Source of the DNA: Phanerodontia chrysosporium
Taxonomy: Eukaryota > Basidiomycota > Agaricomycetes > Polyporales > Phanerochaetaceae
DNA: 64,000 bases
Direction: 5' to 3'
Assembly: GCA_001910725.1 (NCBI GenBank)
Contig: MJGA01000013.1
Location: 859,663-923,662 of the forward strand
The first letter of the stretch is position 1; each line of letters begins with the position of its first letter. The translations under genes and the position numbers were made by a program. Below are positions 35,806 to 47,988 of this stretch, one piece after another. Under the pieces are notes generated by a model. That model ran no database searches. It was not told the origin of the DNA and saw nothing but the letters and a program-made list of their open reading frames with translations.

Positions 35806-36798
35806 CTACGACCCTTGCGTTGTCGTTGGCGCGAGCTTTCGCAACGACACATCGTACACCACTATACATCGAGGAGCGAATTAGATGAGAGCTTCGAGTA
35901 TTAATGGTCGCGTACCCTCTTCAATTTTCTTGATGTCATATTTCAAGCTGTCGTACCGGCGACGGAGCGTATCGTTTTTCAGATTAAGCTTGATAGACAT
36001 TAGTGCGCATATAACGAACAAAAGCAATGTTGGCCATACCATCGAAAATCCCGCGAACAGGTCCTTCACGAAAACAGAGATCTTGATCGGGACTTCAAAG
36101 TCGCCCATCGTGACCGCGTTAACAGCAAGACGGGACTATGTTACGGGTTAAACGCAGAAGCCATGCAAAGCGTGTAGCTACTCACTAGCTCGTTCACCAG
36201 GCTAATGACCCCGTGCAAGTAATCCTCCGCTGCGAGCGCATACCGATCGTTCCATGCAGGGTCGACTGTGCGGGGGTTGAGCGACGGACCGCAAGTCTCA
36301 CGAGGTATGTGACGCACTCCCGAGAACGTCGCGTACTTGCGGCAGCGTGAGCAGGGCACCGTGCTCGAGGTACCCGACCAGCGTCGCAGCAAACACCGCG
36401 TTCCGCAGCGAATTCGTCCACATGTCCTTCCACCGCCAGAACTGCGCGGGCGGCACGAGGTCCGCGATCGCCGCGGCGGGCGCCCGGCAGCTCTCGAGCA
36501 CGGGCTTCACCTGTGCAAGCAGCGCGGGCACTGGCGCGGGCGGTGAGTCGCGCCGGCAGCGCGGAGCGGTGGGCGAGCGCACCTTGGTCGGACGGCGTCG
36601 AGTGGACCTTGTTGAGCAGGCCGGACATGGTGCGCGTCTTTTTGTCGAGCTCGGTCACTTGGTCGCGGATTTTCTGGAGCGGGCCCAGGGTAAACCTCGG
36701 CTGCAGACTGCGGGGACAGGCGGACTGCGATGTACTTCTCTGAGCTCGTTGTCCTGCTCCAGGAGGTCGTTCACGTATTCGAGGTCCTTTGGGTCCAT
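35806..36798 (-). CDS. TSN: translin
   Basis: Single-strand DNA/RNA-binding protein; with TRAX it forms the C3PO complex, which processes small RNAs and tRNA fragments. Exons: 36798-36736, 36673-36583, 36530-36318, 36265-36186, 36135-36040, 35988-35916, 35861-35806; 223 residues, in phase, standard length. Signature stretches: FWRWKDMWTNSLRNAVF, RYALAAEDYLHGVISLVNEL, SRLAVNAVTMGDFEVP, KISVFVKDLFAGFSM and LNLKNDTLRRRYDSLKYDIK. The short last exon supplies VVYDVSLRKL. It is divergent from SEN1 with a 392-bp shared promoter, so two RNA-processing genes are paired. Confidence 0.95.
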
Positions 36799-37190
36799 TA
36801 TTTCGTTTGCTGATGATGTAGCAAAGCGAGAAAGAGCAGAACTGGTGGTGAGAACAGAAAGGCGGCAGGGAAGGGAAGAGCGTGCGTGCGTGCCTACGAT
36901 GTCACCGTGACGAACGCGACGCGTGACCTGTAATGTTTTAGACGCCCATGCCGAACGCGTTTGTCGGGTGGGCGGCGGCTGTCCTTTGTCAACCTCTTCC
37001 TCTGCTCCTGCTCATTCCGATACCCACCTTTTCGATACCTTCTCATCTTTCATACTTTTTGTTGTCTTTGCTCTACGCTATCACTTTTTGGCCTAGTGGG
37101 TGGATCTCAGTTCAGTCATTACTGACCGCCAGTCAAATGTGTTGTCCCCCAGGCCTTCCAATCTTACACCACTAGACTTGCCTCTATTTC
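36799..37190. promoter_or_regulatory. shared promoter of TSN and SEN1
   Basis: 392 bp between two divergent start codons, including pyrimidine-rich tracts just upstream of the SEN1 start. No TATA box is evident. Confidence 0.45.
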
Positions 37191-40100
37191 ATGGCAAATA
37201 CAGACAAAGATGTCGTCTCCAAAAAGTTAGAAGAGTTCCGCGACGCTCCCGTGGCACAACCCTCGAATCAGGACCTCTACGCTATTTACAAATACCTCGT
37301 CCTCGAGAACTCGTCTGTTGCAGGCCGGATACACTGGTTCTGTAGCGAGGCGCAGCCGCTCATCGCCGAAGCTGCATTTTTTCTACTCCGTCTGCATGCC
37401 TATAACAGTCCGCTTGTCGCGCAGTGGCGAGAGAAGTTGCAGGCCTGTGTGGCAGGCTGTTCACAATGCGTCAGACGACTGCAGGAGGCAAAGGACAAGA
37501 CTCGGCACACGTACGCCCGGTTCTTGTGCTTTACAAGGCTGAATTAACTCATGACGTCGCAGATACTTTGGGGCATTTCGTGACGTGACGCTGCAGCAGT
37601 TCTGGAATAGCTTCGGCATCTGGGAGGGCGAAACCGTCCTGGAGTACTGCAAGCAAGCCAATCTCCTGCCCACTACCACACCCACAGACATACCTGCTCC
37701 TAACTCTCCGACGCTCAACGATGCGCCACCGTCTATCGTCCTCATGATGCTATCGAACCTGCAAACCCTGCGAAATCCGCAGGTCATGTCTCTTATTCGG
37801 GCACACGTCCCGGAGAGGCCCATTATGGGATGGCCGGTGGACGCACCTCCAGCGGGGCTGTTCCTGCTGCTCATGGATGAAGACGAACGCGTGCGAACAT
37901 GGGCATACCGCCAACTCGAGCTGCACTCCGTCACGCCGATGCCGCAAGACTGCTTCCTCCAGTCGCACACCGCGGCACTCGAGGCGACTCTATCTGCCGT
38001 CAGCTCGCGTTCCTCCAACGACATGCCCCAGGAAGCGAGTCCCGGTAACTGCTCCGCACGCGATCCTGTCGTACTATGGGCGGGCTACGCGACGATGCTG
38101 CGCTTCGTCTCGCCGGAGAGGATGACACCAAGCGCGACTCACTCCGTCGACTTGAGGAAGAGTGTAGTAGCTCATTTGTCAGATGCAGGGCCTCGTGAGT
38201 ATTTTATACCGACTCTTATGACGGTGACATCCAACGTGAGGATTGAATTGATAGATTTCCTGGAAGTTCTGAAGGCGTTCATACTTCTGCTCAAACGTCT
38301 ACGTGCCAAACTATGGGAAGGTGAAGGCGACGAATATCCTCTGCTAGTGTTCAACACCATCAAGAACAACCCTTCCTATGCTGCTCTCCTAGAGTCCGAC
38401 CAGCCACAGCATAACCACTGGTCAGTCCAGTGGGTGGAGGCGTATGTAAAGTCTTTGAGCGAGCTACCCGGACTTCAAGGTCTCTTTCCGCTCATGATCC
38501 AGTACCTCTGCGAGGAACTGCAGCATGAGCGGTACAAGAACTTCCGCGCTTCGGCTGTGTGTATAGCAGCAAAGGTTAGTCCGTATGGTTCGCGTTCTTC
38601 TCTTGAGACTGAGACTTATATGGTGCCAGCTGTTAGATGCAGTTTTAGTCGAGGCACCGAATGACCCGTCTGTGACAAATTCGCCGCTCATGTCCGCCGT
38701 CCTCGAGACACTCGATATTCATGCAAATGTCTTCACCTCTGTCGCGTTCGGAAAGCCGTATACTGACAATATCTGGGCGGATGCACGACGTATCTCGCGG
38801 GCTCTTGTGAAGACATCTATGACAATGGATACTAGGCTGATCTTCTCGACTATCCAACGCCTGGCAACAGCGTCCTCCAAAACGAAGTCGCTGCCGTATC
38901 CGAAGATTCGTGAGCAAATTTGGCACAAGATGTACGAGTCTGTGGTTCCAGACGACTCGGACGCCGTCGCCATGATCATTGGCGTTCTCTCTGACGTTGC
39001 TCACGTCGACGACCTGCACGAGGGTGCCTTCGCGTCGATCTTCCGTGGATGCCCTAGCAAAGAAGATCTGGTGAAAACGTTGCGTGGGGTCAACCTTGCT
39101 CTGAAGGTGCTCCGCACTGGATTCTCCAACGCCCTTTCGCGGTACCTAGATTTCGCCGAGCCGAAGGATGCCCTGGCCCTTCTCCGCCAACCTCGTGTGT
39201 GTAGACAGGCCATGACCATCATGTTCTCACCTGTTGGAGCCTTGCGGGAGCCGGTCCAGTCTCTCATCGGTCTCGCGCTCGACGCGGAATCTCGCGCGGA
39301 CTGCCTGCGGGCGCTGTTGGAGCTTAGCCCGGACAGTGCCTTCCAGGGCATGTTCTTCGTCCTCCAGAACTTCATCAAGTTCACGACGACGATGCCAGAG
39401 GCGTGCAACCTCTCCAAGGCGCTCGCACTGTGTCTCACGGACGTGATCGACGCCCTCTCCTCCTCGCCCGACGGCCTTCTGCACCGCACGAGCTTCCTCC
39501 AGTCGTTCAAGCAGGCCGGTCCCGACGTGCAGCTGCCGAAGTGGTGGGGCCTCATGTGCCAGGCGCTGACCCACATCTTCCAGCGCACACCGCGGTGGGC
39601 GGACTACTTCGACAACGACATGATGATCACCTGGATGCGCGACGCGCTCATCTTCGGACGCGACATGCTCGCGCAGCGGCGGCTCATCGAGAGCAGCGCG
39701 CTCGCGTTCGCGCCGCAGGCCTCTATCGCGCGCGGCAAGTCGCGCACTGGCACGAAGATGGTGGACGACCTGCAGCCGGTGCTGCTCGAGCTCACGCGCT
39801 GGCTCCGGCTCACGGACGAGGAGCTCCTCTTCCAGGCTTTCGCGCTGCTGCAGTCCTTGCTGGCGTGCTTCCAGGAGACGAAGGTGAAACCCAACGAGCC
39901 AGCGCTGCAGAAGCTGCAGAAGCACATCAAGGACGCGCGCACGCCTGACCCCAAGCGACCGCAGACGCGGCTGGACTCTGCGCGTGTCGATCGGCTCCAG
40001 GATGCTATCAGTGTATTCGAGGACAAGGAGGACGATGATGACGAGATTCAGATTATCTCTCACAAGATCGTTGCGCCGGCTGAGCGCCGCAAGGAGAAGC

Positions 40101-43100
40101 TAAAAGTCAAGGAGAAGGAGAAAGAAAAGACGAAGGTGGAATCGAAGCGCGCTGCACCACTGCCGGCGTCAACGTCATCTCACAAAGTCAAAACGCCCTT
40201 TCCGCCTAAGCCCATTCGCCCCGAGCCTATCCGACGTCCATCTGCAAAGACGAATATCAGCAGCTACTTCTCTCTCGATGACCAGAAGAAACTTGATGCT
40301 GCCACAACGATACCCAAGTTCAATCGGACGTCAACGGCGAAACCGGCGGCGCCGAATGTTGCGCGGGCGGACGACGCCAGGTCGGATGCCTCCTCGATGG
40401 GCGGCTCAGTGGTCCCCTCCTCAGCTGCGCCATCGAGCGACGAGTCGGACAGTGACGAAGAGGAAGAGGACGGACTGGCGGCCTTGGCTAAGCTGCAGAA
40501 GACACCGACGATTAAGAAGGCCCCGGAGCGCAGGCAGGTGAAGATGATGGATCTGCCAAACACCGCGCGGAACCCTGCGCTCGACAGGCTGAACCAGCGT
40601 TCGGCGCGCGAAGAGGCACGCCGCACCGCTCTGCGGCTCAAGCCCGACATCACGCCTCTGCACAAGGTGATGCTCTCCTGGAATTACGACCACGATGGAA
40701 ACGATCCTCCGGGAGACAGTCTGAACCTTCTCCGCGTGCCTGACAGCTTCGGAGACGTACAACACTATCGTCGAGTCTTTGAGCCACTGCTGCTGAGCGA
40801 ATGCTGGGCGCAGATCCAGTCCTCGAAGACGGAGAGGAGCAAGGAGGAGCGGTACCAGTGTTCGATCGTCACCCGGCAGTACAATGGCGATGACTGGATC
40901 GACCTCGACATCACCATCACGGACAGCGTGCAAAAGGACTGGATGCTTACGGAGTCCGACCTTGTGTTACTCCAGCATCCGGACAACAGGAAGAGCGTCA
41001 TGTGCAAGGTGCAGAATTACCGGTGGACACCTGCAAGTATCAATGGCACACTGAGGATGGTACCCTCCAAGGACGGGTCCGGTCCTCAGACTGGGTCCAC
41101 TTGGCTTCTCAGCAAGATCACAAGGTCTGTGGTTTCACCATGTCTTTCATATCATCTGCTCATTGTCTTCTAGTCTTACGACCGTCCATCGAGAATACGC
41201 AGCTCTAATGGGTTTGCCGTACTACGATCTCTGCCCGGTCATCCTCAAACCGAATCTCCCTCCACCGGCAAGGACGAGCCCCGACGAAGTGCACCAGACC
41301 ATGAAGGCGTATAACTTGAACGAGCCCCAGGCTAATGCTGTTTTGAGTGCCTTACGAACAAATGGGTTCTCTTTGATTCAAGGGTATGACTCCTTTCTCG
41401 TACGTCTTTGTGGAAGGCTCCTGACATGCCTCCGTAGACCTCCTGGAACAGGAAAGACGTCGACTATATGCGGCCTCGTACAAGCATTCCTTGCCAAGCG
41501 GGGCAAAGCGGCTACCATCATTCACGCAGGACGACCGTCAGGTCCAGCAGACAAGGAACCCAAGAAGAAAATTCTGCTTTGTGCACCGAGCAATGCAGCG
41601 ATCGACGAAATAACGTACCGTTTAAAAGAAGGTGTATCCGGTCCTGGCCGCCAACTTCTCATCCCGAACGTCGTCCGAATAGGCGGTGGGAAAGTCGGGA
41701 TGTCTGTGCGAGATGTGACTCTCGACTATCTCGTGGAACAGAAGGTCAACAGCGACAAGCAGGCGAAGGCGAACACCCAGGACGTCGGTAGCGAGATCGC
41801 TCTGCTGCGCTCCAGGCTCGATGCAGTCAAGCAAGCGCGCGAGGCGAAGCGCGCGGAGCTCTTGAGCGTGCACGACAACACTGCGCGGACGCTGCAGCTC
41901 GAAGATGACATCCGAGCTCTCAACAAAGAGCGAGCTGGATTGACGTCTCAGCTGGACAAGCTTCGTGACCAACAGAAGTCGAATCACCGTGCTCTAGACG
42001 CTGTCAGCCGGAAGTTCCGCGCTGAGATCTTGCAAGATGCGGACGTTATTTGCACAACGCTTGCCGGTGCTGGTCACGACACCCTTGAGCCATACGAGTT
42101 TGAGATGGTCGTCATTGATGAGGCTGCTCAGGCAGTTGAGCTGAGCTCCTTGATACCGCTGAAGTATAAGTGCCAACGATGTGTCATGGTTGGAGGTAAG
42201 TCAAACAATTGACTATTCGACGCACGGTTGCTGACTTTCATTTAGATCCACAACAGTTGCCGCCGACTGTGCAGTCGCAACAGGTACGCTCAATTTACAA
42301 CACTATTAATAGACTCGCTCTGATGATTGTCAGGCGGCCAATCTCGGGTACAATCAATCGCTCTTCGTTAGGTTGCAGAAGCATCGTCCGGACGCAGTAC
42401 ATCTCCTGAGGTGAGCCCCATCTTTGGACCTTCGGGGACGCTTGCTCATGCGTTCAAATAGTATCCAGTACCGTATGCATCCGGATATCAGTGTCCTCCC
42501 TAGCCGACTATTTTACAACGGCAAGCTCTTGGATGGTCCAGACATGGCCGCGAAGACACAGAAGCCGTGGCATAACCACCCGAAGTTTGGTCCATATCGC
42601 TTCTACAACGTGCATCGGGGCGTCGAGACAACTTTATCACACTCCTATCTCAACCATGCCGAGGCCGAGGTTGCAGTCGCGTTGTACAACCGTCTGCGAC
42701 AAGAGTTCAGGCTGCACGACTTCGACTTTAAGGTCGGAGTAGTCACCATGTATAAAGCGCAAATGCTCGAGTTGCGCCGAACCTTCGAACGTCGCTTTGG
42801 GGCAGACATCCACGGACTTGTGGACTTCAACACTGTCGATGGTTTCCAGGGCCAAGAAAAGGAGATTATCATTCTATCATGCGTCCGAGCTGGTCCTGGG
42901 GTAGAGCGTGTCGGCTTCTTGCGAGGTGAGACTGCTATTATCCTCATTCGCCGACCATCGCTGAACGTGGCCCAGATGTGCGACGTATGAACGTCGCGTT
43001 GACGCGTGCGAAGTCGTCCGTCTTCATTCTCGGAAATGCGGCAACTCTGGAGAGGAGCGACGAGGACTGGCGGAAAATCGTGACGGATGCCAGGGAGCGT

Positions 43101-43709
43101 TCATGCCTCGTTGATGTAAGGCGCCTTGCATGACCTCACCTGAGCCATCGTTGACGAGCACACTTTCCAGGTCGACGTTACATTCTTCACGAGCGCTGCT
43201 GCAGGAACTGCATCGACAAAGGTACCCGCTGCCAGACAAAGAGTTCCCAGCAAGCAAGGAGCCCACCCTCCTCCTCCCTTGCCCGTGCTTTCGACGCCGC
43301 AGGAACTAGCTGCATCGACTCAGCGCTCTTCTGCGCCCACCATCGCTTCTGTTTCGCCGGCGCCCGCTCCACCCGTTGCCGCCCCTACTGTGCCTGAACG
43401 AGTTATGGTAGAGACTCCTCCCCTCATGCAGTCCAACGCTTCCGGCGAGAGCACGAGCACCTCTGCGCAGACGGGGCAGAAGCGTCCAGCAGACAGGGAA
43501 GATCCTGCTGGGCCTGAACCAAAACGTAGACCTCCGCCACCCGCAGATGGTTCACGGCCATCAGCAAAGCCTAAGCTGCCGCCTGTCAGGGAGAAGAAAA
43601 AACCTAGCATATTCATGCCATCTAAGGTAGGAGACCCGCCTGAGCATTCCGGTCTCGTGCTAACCTGCCTTTGAACCAGCGCCCACCGCCAGCCGGGGGC
43701 GCCCGCTAA
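37191..43709 (+). CDS. SEN1: Sen1/senataxin-type superfamily 1 helicase
   Basis: 5'-3' RNA/DNA helicase that ends non-coding transcription and removes R-loops. Exons: 37191-37510, 37563-38194, 38255-38574, 38630-41124, 41174-41383, 41438-42195, 42246-42283, 42334-42410, 42462-42925, 42976-43115, 43171-43626, 43680-43709; about 1979 residues, with no frameshift. The helical N-terminal half is the Sen1 scaffold domain. An acidic/basic linker (about residues 880-1030) follows. Helicase motifs: GPPGTGKTS (Walker A, created across the intron at 41384), VVIDEAAQAVE (motif II), GDPQQLPPTV (III), SIQYRMHPDIS (IV region), VDGFQGQEKEIIILSC (V) and RRMNVALTRAKSSVFILG (VI). A coiled-coil insertion between motifs Ia and II fits the UPF1-like stalk. 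The C-terminal tail is Pro/Lys-rich and probably nuclear-targeting. Confidence 0.96.
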
Positions 43710-44772
43710 TCGACGCAGAAGTTAATCATATTTTATCGTCATCTACAGGGGTCCACGGTTCACATCGCACTGTACACTACTTGCAAGCCTACATCTACTC
43801 ATAGTTTTCTGCATCGGCTACAATGCCACAATCTTCTCCGAGTCCAGGCTCGTGAAGCTTTGGGCGCCGCGCTTCGTGCGCTTTTGTTGGCTTTCATCCC
43901 CGCCCCCCTGAGGCTTTCGAATCTTGCAGCCCGGGATAAGGGTCTTTGCGCATCTTCTGTGGGTGTATTCATTGCAAGCCCCTTGACGTTTCTGCGGAAG
44001 GTGCTGATCTCCGTTACATAGGGTCCCCGCGCCATGCGGATGTTCGATGGCTAGCTTTGTCTGGTGAGGCGCCTATACCCACGCGCTTCGGATGGTGCAT
44101 CCACGAGTCCGGCGTCTTGAATGTCAAGGGTCTGCAATGCAATTTCAACGCCGGATATCAAAATTTGACGTCTGCTAAAATCTAATATTCTGCAATATGG
44201 TCACCGACAAAAGCCTCGCGGCCCGTCGACAAGGGTCGCCCCTGAACCGCACTTCCGTTTGCGAGTTGGTGGCTCCTGCCCTTCAGCTATTCGTACTCGA
44301 CTTGCTGAGTGCATGCCGTATCCTGTCGGATAACCATGCACACATGCGACCTGTCCCGCTGACCTCTGTAAGTTCAGACTACGGCCGCCGTCATCACTCG
44401 TCACAGCACTGAGAGTTAAATGACAATTTAGATGTGAAGTACCATGGCTGACGGCATTGCAGATTCAAGAGCGGCGAGGCGCTTCAAGTTTCCCCGTAAA
44501 GTAAGTTTGCTCGGAGGGTGCTGCGTGGCTTGCGAGAGAATACCCGCGAGACTTGAAGGACCCTTTACTACGTGCGTTTACGCTCCGTGCACCCTTGTCC
44601 GTTGCGTAGCAGAAGGTTGACCGGACGCGTCCCTACAAGCCGATACCCCTCCCGATGTTCACGCATGCACGGTGCACCGCTGAAAGGCCAAGAGTACCGG
44701 TAGCTATAAATCCATGAGCCACCGGTGAGCATTGCACCCAAGAAATATCTCTCACTCGCAAGCACAACCCTC
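43710..44772. other. intergenic, no gene recognised
   Basis: About 1.06 kb downstream of SEN1. Short frames such as 43799-44035 (-) have no recognisable features. The TATA box of the next gene is at its right end. Confidence 0.45.
44705..44711 (+). promoter_or_regulatory. TATA box of the gene at 44773
   Basis: TATAAAT 62-68 nt upstream of the ATG at 44773. Confidence 0.45.
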
Positions 44773-45503
44773 ATGGCTCGAGTGAGTCAGATGCAAGCTA
44801 CGGTCTCAGCGTAATCGAACAGCTAATTTGTCCAATACCGATAGGTAGAACCCCATGTGGCGCACACCTATTCCGACGAAGAGCAAGCCCAGCTCCCTGG
44901 ACTAGTCGTCCCTCAACTCAACTATCTGTCATCGCGTCCTAATGGGCGTGAGTCTTCTATGATCTTTCCGCCAGTCAAGTTCTTCTCCGTCAACAGTCTG
45001 GGCGTACCTATCCGGGACATCTTGAATGGTACTGCGAGTATTTCAAACGCCCACCAAGTCCCGCTTATGCCTTCAAACAACCCTAGGCCGAGCATTCGCA
45101 TTTGCGTACGCCCATCATTATTCTCACCTCAATGTCTGCTGACCAAACACTAGTGGCCTGGATACGATGCTTGGACGAAGGAACATGCATTCACTCTCTA
45201 TAGGAGCAATGGACAGGCTCAAGATCTTCAAAGTATCGCCTATCAAGTCGCGCGTACTATAGAAGAATTCTACGATGTTCGTCTTCTGTGTTTTCTGTCT
45301 TGCACTCCTGCGAAGGATTGTACAGCTGACCTTCCTCTCAACAGGCTATGCGTCCCACACCATTCGAAGGGACGGAAGACTGCTCCTGCTGGGAGCTGAG
45401 GAGGATCCCCTTCACATCGCTCTATCTCGTCGAGCTGCGCCAAGTGTCGCAGGGGAGTTGGCAGCCTGTCATTTGCTACCGTGTCAACTTTACTCCGCAT
45501 TAG
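44773..45503 (+). CDS. agaricomycete protein of unknown function
   Basis: Four exons in phase: 44773-44781 (9 nt, MAR), 44845-45105, 45154-45276, 45345-45503; 183 residues. The central part (FFSVNSLGVPIRDILNGTAS, then RPSIRICWPGYDAW, then LQSIAYQVARTIEEFYD) resembles a large uncharacterised family in mushroom-forming fungi in which LGVPLRDAL and a WPGY motif recur. The C-terminal exon adds Cys and aromatic residues (EDCSCWELRRI). No signal peptide or membrane segment is seen. The resemblance is from memory of the family pattern, not from a search. Confidence 0.6.
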
Positions 45504-46702
45504 CCAAGTCACAGGCTCTCTCTATCTGATCTACAATTGTAATTGCTGAGCTGTAGGTTTGAATCATAGACAACTGTATAACATGACGCTACGCCGACGC
45601 GAGATCGAAGGAAATTGCCATTTGCACATCCGTCGTCCTAGTCTCGAGTGAGTACTAACTGCCAATGTCTAGGAACACAAGCACGCGGTTTTCTTTTTTC
45701 GCCGTTTAACGTGTATCATGAGGATTTGTAGCACCATATCGTTTTGTGACAACACTCATGTCATTCCTTAGTATTCAGCGAGGAGACCGTAACTAGGATG
45801 ATGGCTTTCCGGCCTGGATGAAGGCCGTCACGACATCCTAATAGGGCTGAAATTGCTGAGTCTTCCCAGTCCACCAGCGTATGCAATCCAAACTGACGAT
45901 GTTCTGACAGAATCCTGGATCGCATTCGTTTATAGGTGGCACATGCAGGCCTGATGTAGAAGACTTTCAGAGCATGCCTCATTTCCGAGTCGCATCCTCA
46001 GGTACTCTCCCTGACCACAAGGATAGTGTGGGGCTCAATTAAGGCCTGGCAGGCATAGCGAGGATAGGACTCCCACTCGACTACTTCATCGCAGAAGGGA
46101 GAGTGAGCACTGCGTCTGGGATGTCATTCGTGGTGCCTTTAGTCGCATCTTTCCAACAGTTCTAGTACAGGAGGGGTAAGGGCTGTAGGCCCAACAGAAT
46201 TGCGGCCTCCCTCTTACCCTCGAACGCCGATCGAGACCGACGAACCTTGTTCACGCACACTGGCAACCCCGATGCTGCCGGCGATACGTCCTTCACAATG
46301 GGCGCGCCTGCGAGTCGGAACAAGCGTCGCGTAATAACCCGAACAGTCCGACGGACGATATGCATTGTTCTCCGATGAGAGCATCCACCTGCCCGCCCTG
46401 GTGAGACCGTGGTCCCCTCATCCTGACAAAGTAGCGCGCCCCTGTACTGATCAGACGAGCACAAGTTGTAATTTTAGGCACAGTCCTCGGCGCATTTCGT
46501 CCGGTTCGCTGTGGTCAGCCGTTTGCGCCCAGTTTGTGAAGGGCTCCGCATCGTGGACCCTGTTTGTCGTCATTGTTTCCTGCGGTCCTTGTCGATGGTG
46601 CAAAACGTATTAAAGCGGCGTTCTGCACACTGCGAGTCGATATCGCCCCCAACCTGAACGTTCTGTCAACACTAATCCCCTAATTCTAACCTTAGGACCG
46701 AT
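45504..46702. other. intergenic, no gene recognised
   Basis: About 1.2 kb. Short open frames on both strands (for example 46162-46464 -), none recognisable. Confidence 0.5.
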
Positions 46703-47902
46703 ATGCCTGCCGTTCCGAAGGGCAGGGTTCTCGTCTCCGGGTGCAACGGCTTCGTGGGCCTCTGGGTCGCGAAGCAACTGCTCGAGGACGGGTACGCCGT
46801 ACGCGGTACGGTCCGTCGTGACTCCGCTATCCCGTACCTCAAGGATCTCTTCAAGAGCTATGGTGATCGCTTTGAGGTTATGATCGTCCAGGACATCACG
46901 AAGGTGCTCCACTCCTTGTGCTTTGGTCGTTCACGACGGCTCACAGCTTTGCACCAGGAAGGCGCCTTCGACGAGGCCGTAAAGGGCATGGACGCCATCG
47001 AGCACCTGGCCTCGCCGTTCTATACGACCGCGGACGACCCCCAGGAGGTTGTTGGGCCGGCCGTGCAGGGCACCGTCGGCATGCTGCAGTCCGCGCTCAC
47101 GCACGCGAACGACACCGTGCGGCGCGTCGTGATCACGTCGTCGTGCGCCGCCGTGCTCGCGGGGGACGCGGACACGCGGACGTCGCGCACGTACCGCGAG
47201 GCGGACTGGAACGAATTCGCGATGCGCGACGTCGCCGCGCACGGGCGCGCCGCGCGGCAGGCGAGCAAATACCAAGCGAGCAAGGCCCTCGCCGAGCGCG
47301 CCGCGTGGGAGTTCGCGGAGCGGCACCGTGCCGAGGCGCGCTTCGACATCGTCGCGCTCAACCCGCCGTACGTCTACGGGCCGTGGCTGCATGAAGTCAA
47401 GAGCGCGGACCACCTGAACACGTCCATGCTCGGGTTCTACAATGCGGTCATCAAGGGCACGAAGACGCCAGAGCAGCTGGCGACTGAAGGGTACGTTGAG
47501 AGCCCGTGAAGCCATGAATCGTGCTGACAGACGGGTGTAGGCAGTCGTGGGTTGATGTCCGGGACATCGCGGTCGCTCACGTTCGTGCTCTGCAGCGCGA
47601 GGCGGCCGGCGGAGAGCGCATCATTGTGAGCGCCGGACCTTGGAACTGGCAGGACTTCGGCAAGCATTTCGTTCTTCACATTCGCGCTAGACATCTCATG
47701 TCCCAAATTCACAGTGAATGCTGCGCGCAAGGTCGAGCCGAGTCTCCCTGCTGGAAACACAGCGTACAAGTCGGAGACTGCTGTGTACCACACTTGCTTC
47801 GACAACAGCAAGAGCAGACGCATGCTTGGCATAGAGTACCGCACCATGGACGAAACAACGCGCGATATAATCGCACAGTTCAAGGAGAAGGGTTGGCTGT
47901 GA
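46703..47902 (+). CDS. NAD(P)-dependent epimerase/reductase (dihydroflavonol-reductase-like extended SDR)
   Basis: Extended short-chain dehydrogenase of the type that includes dihydroflavonol and cinnamoyl-CoA reductases and yeast methylglyoxal reductase. Exons: 46703-46903, 46958-47490, 47541-47659, 47715-47902; 346 residues. The cofactor motif is VLVSGCNGFVGLWVAKQLLE; RRVVITSSCAAV carries the Ser, and SKYQASKALAERAAW the catalytic Tyr-x3-Lys. NPPYVYGPWLHEV and WVDVRDIAVAHVRAL are family landmarks. The third intron has a GC donor (G|GCAAGC to CACAG). The first intron (54 nt) keeps the frame if retained. Substrate unknown. Confidence 0.88.
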
Positions 47903-47988
47903 GAGTCGTTTGGCATAATCATGTATTGCGGGCTCTGTAAACAATTAGTAATTAGAGATCAACTACTTCCAACTATTGGCCAAGAGAA

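Noticed and set aside
39227..40063. 278-codon minus-strand frame inside SEN1
   Set aside because: Antisense to a well-supported conserved exon; charged low-complexity composition.
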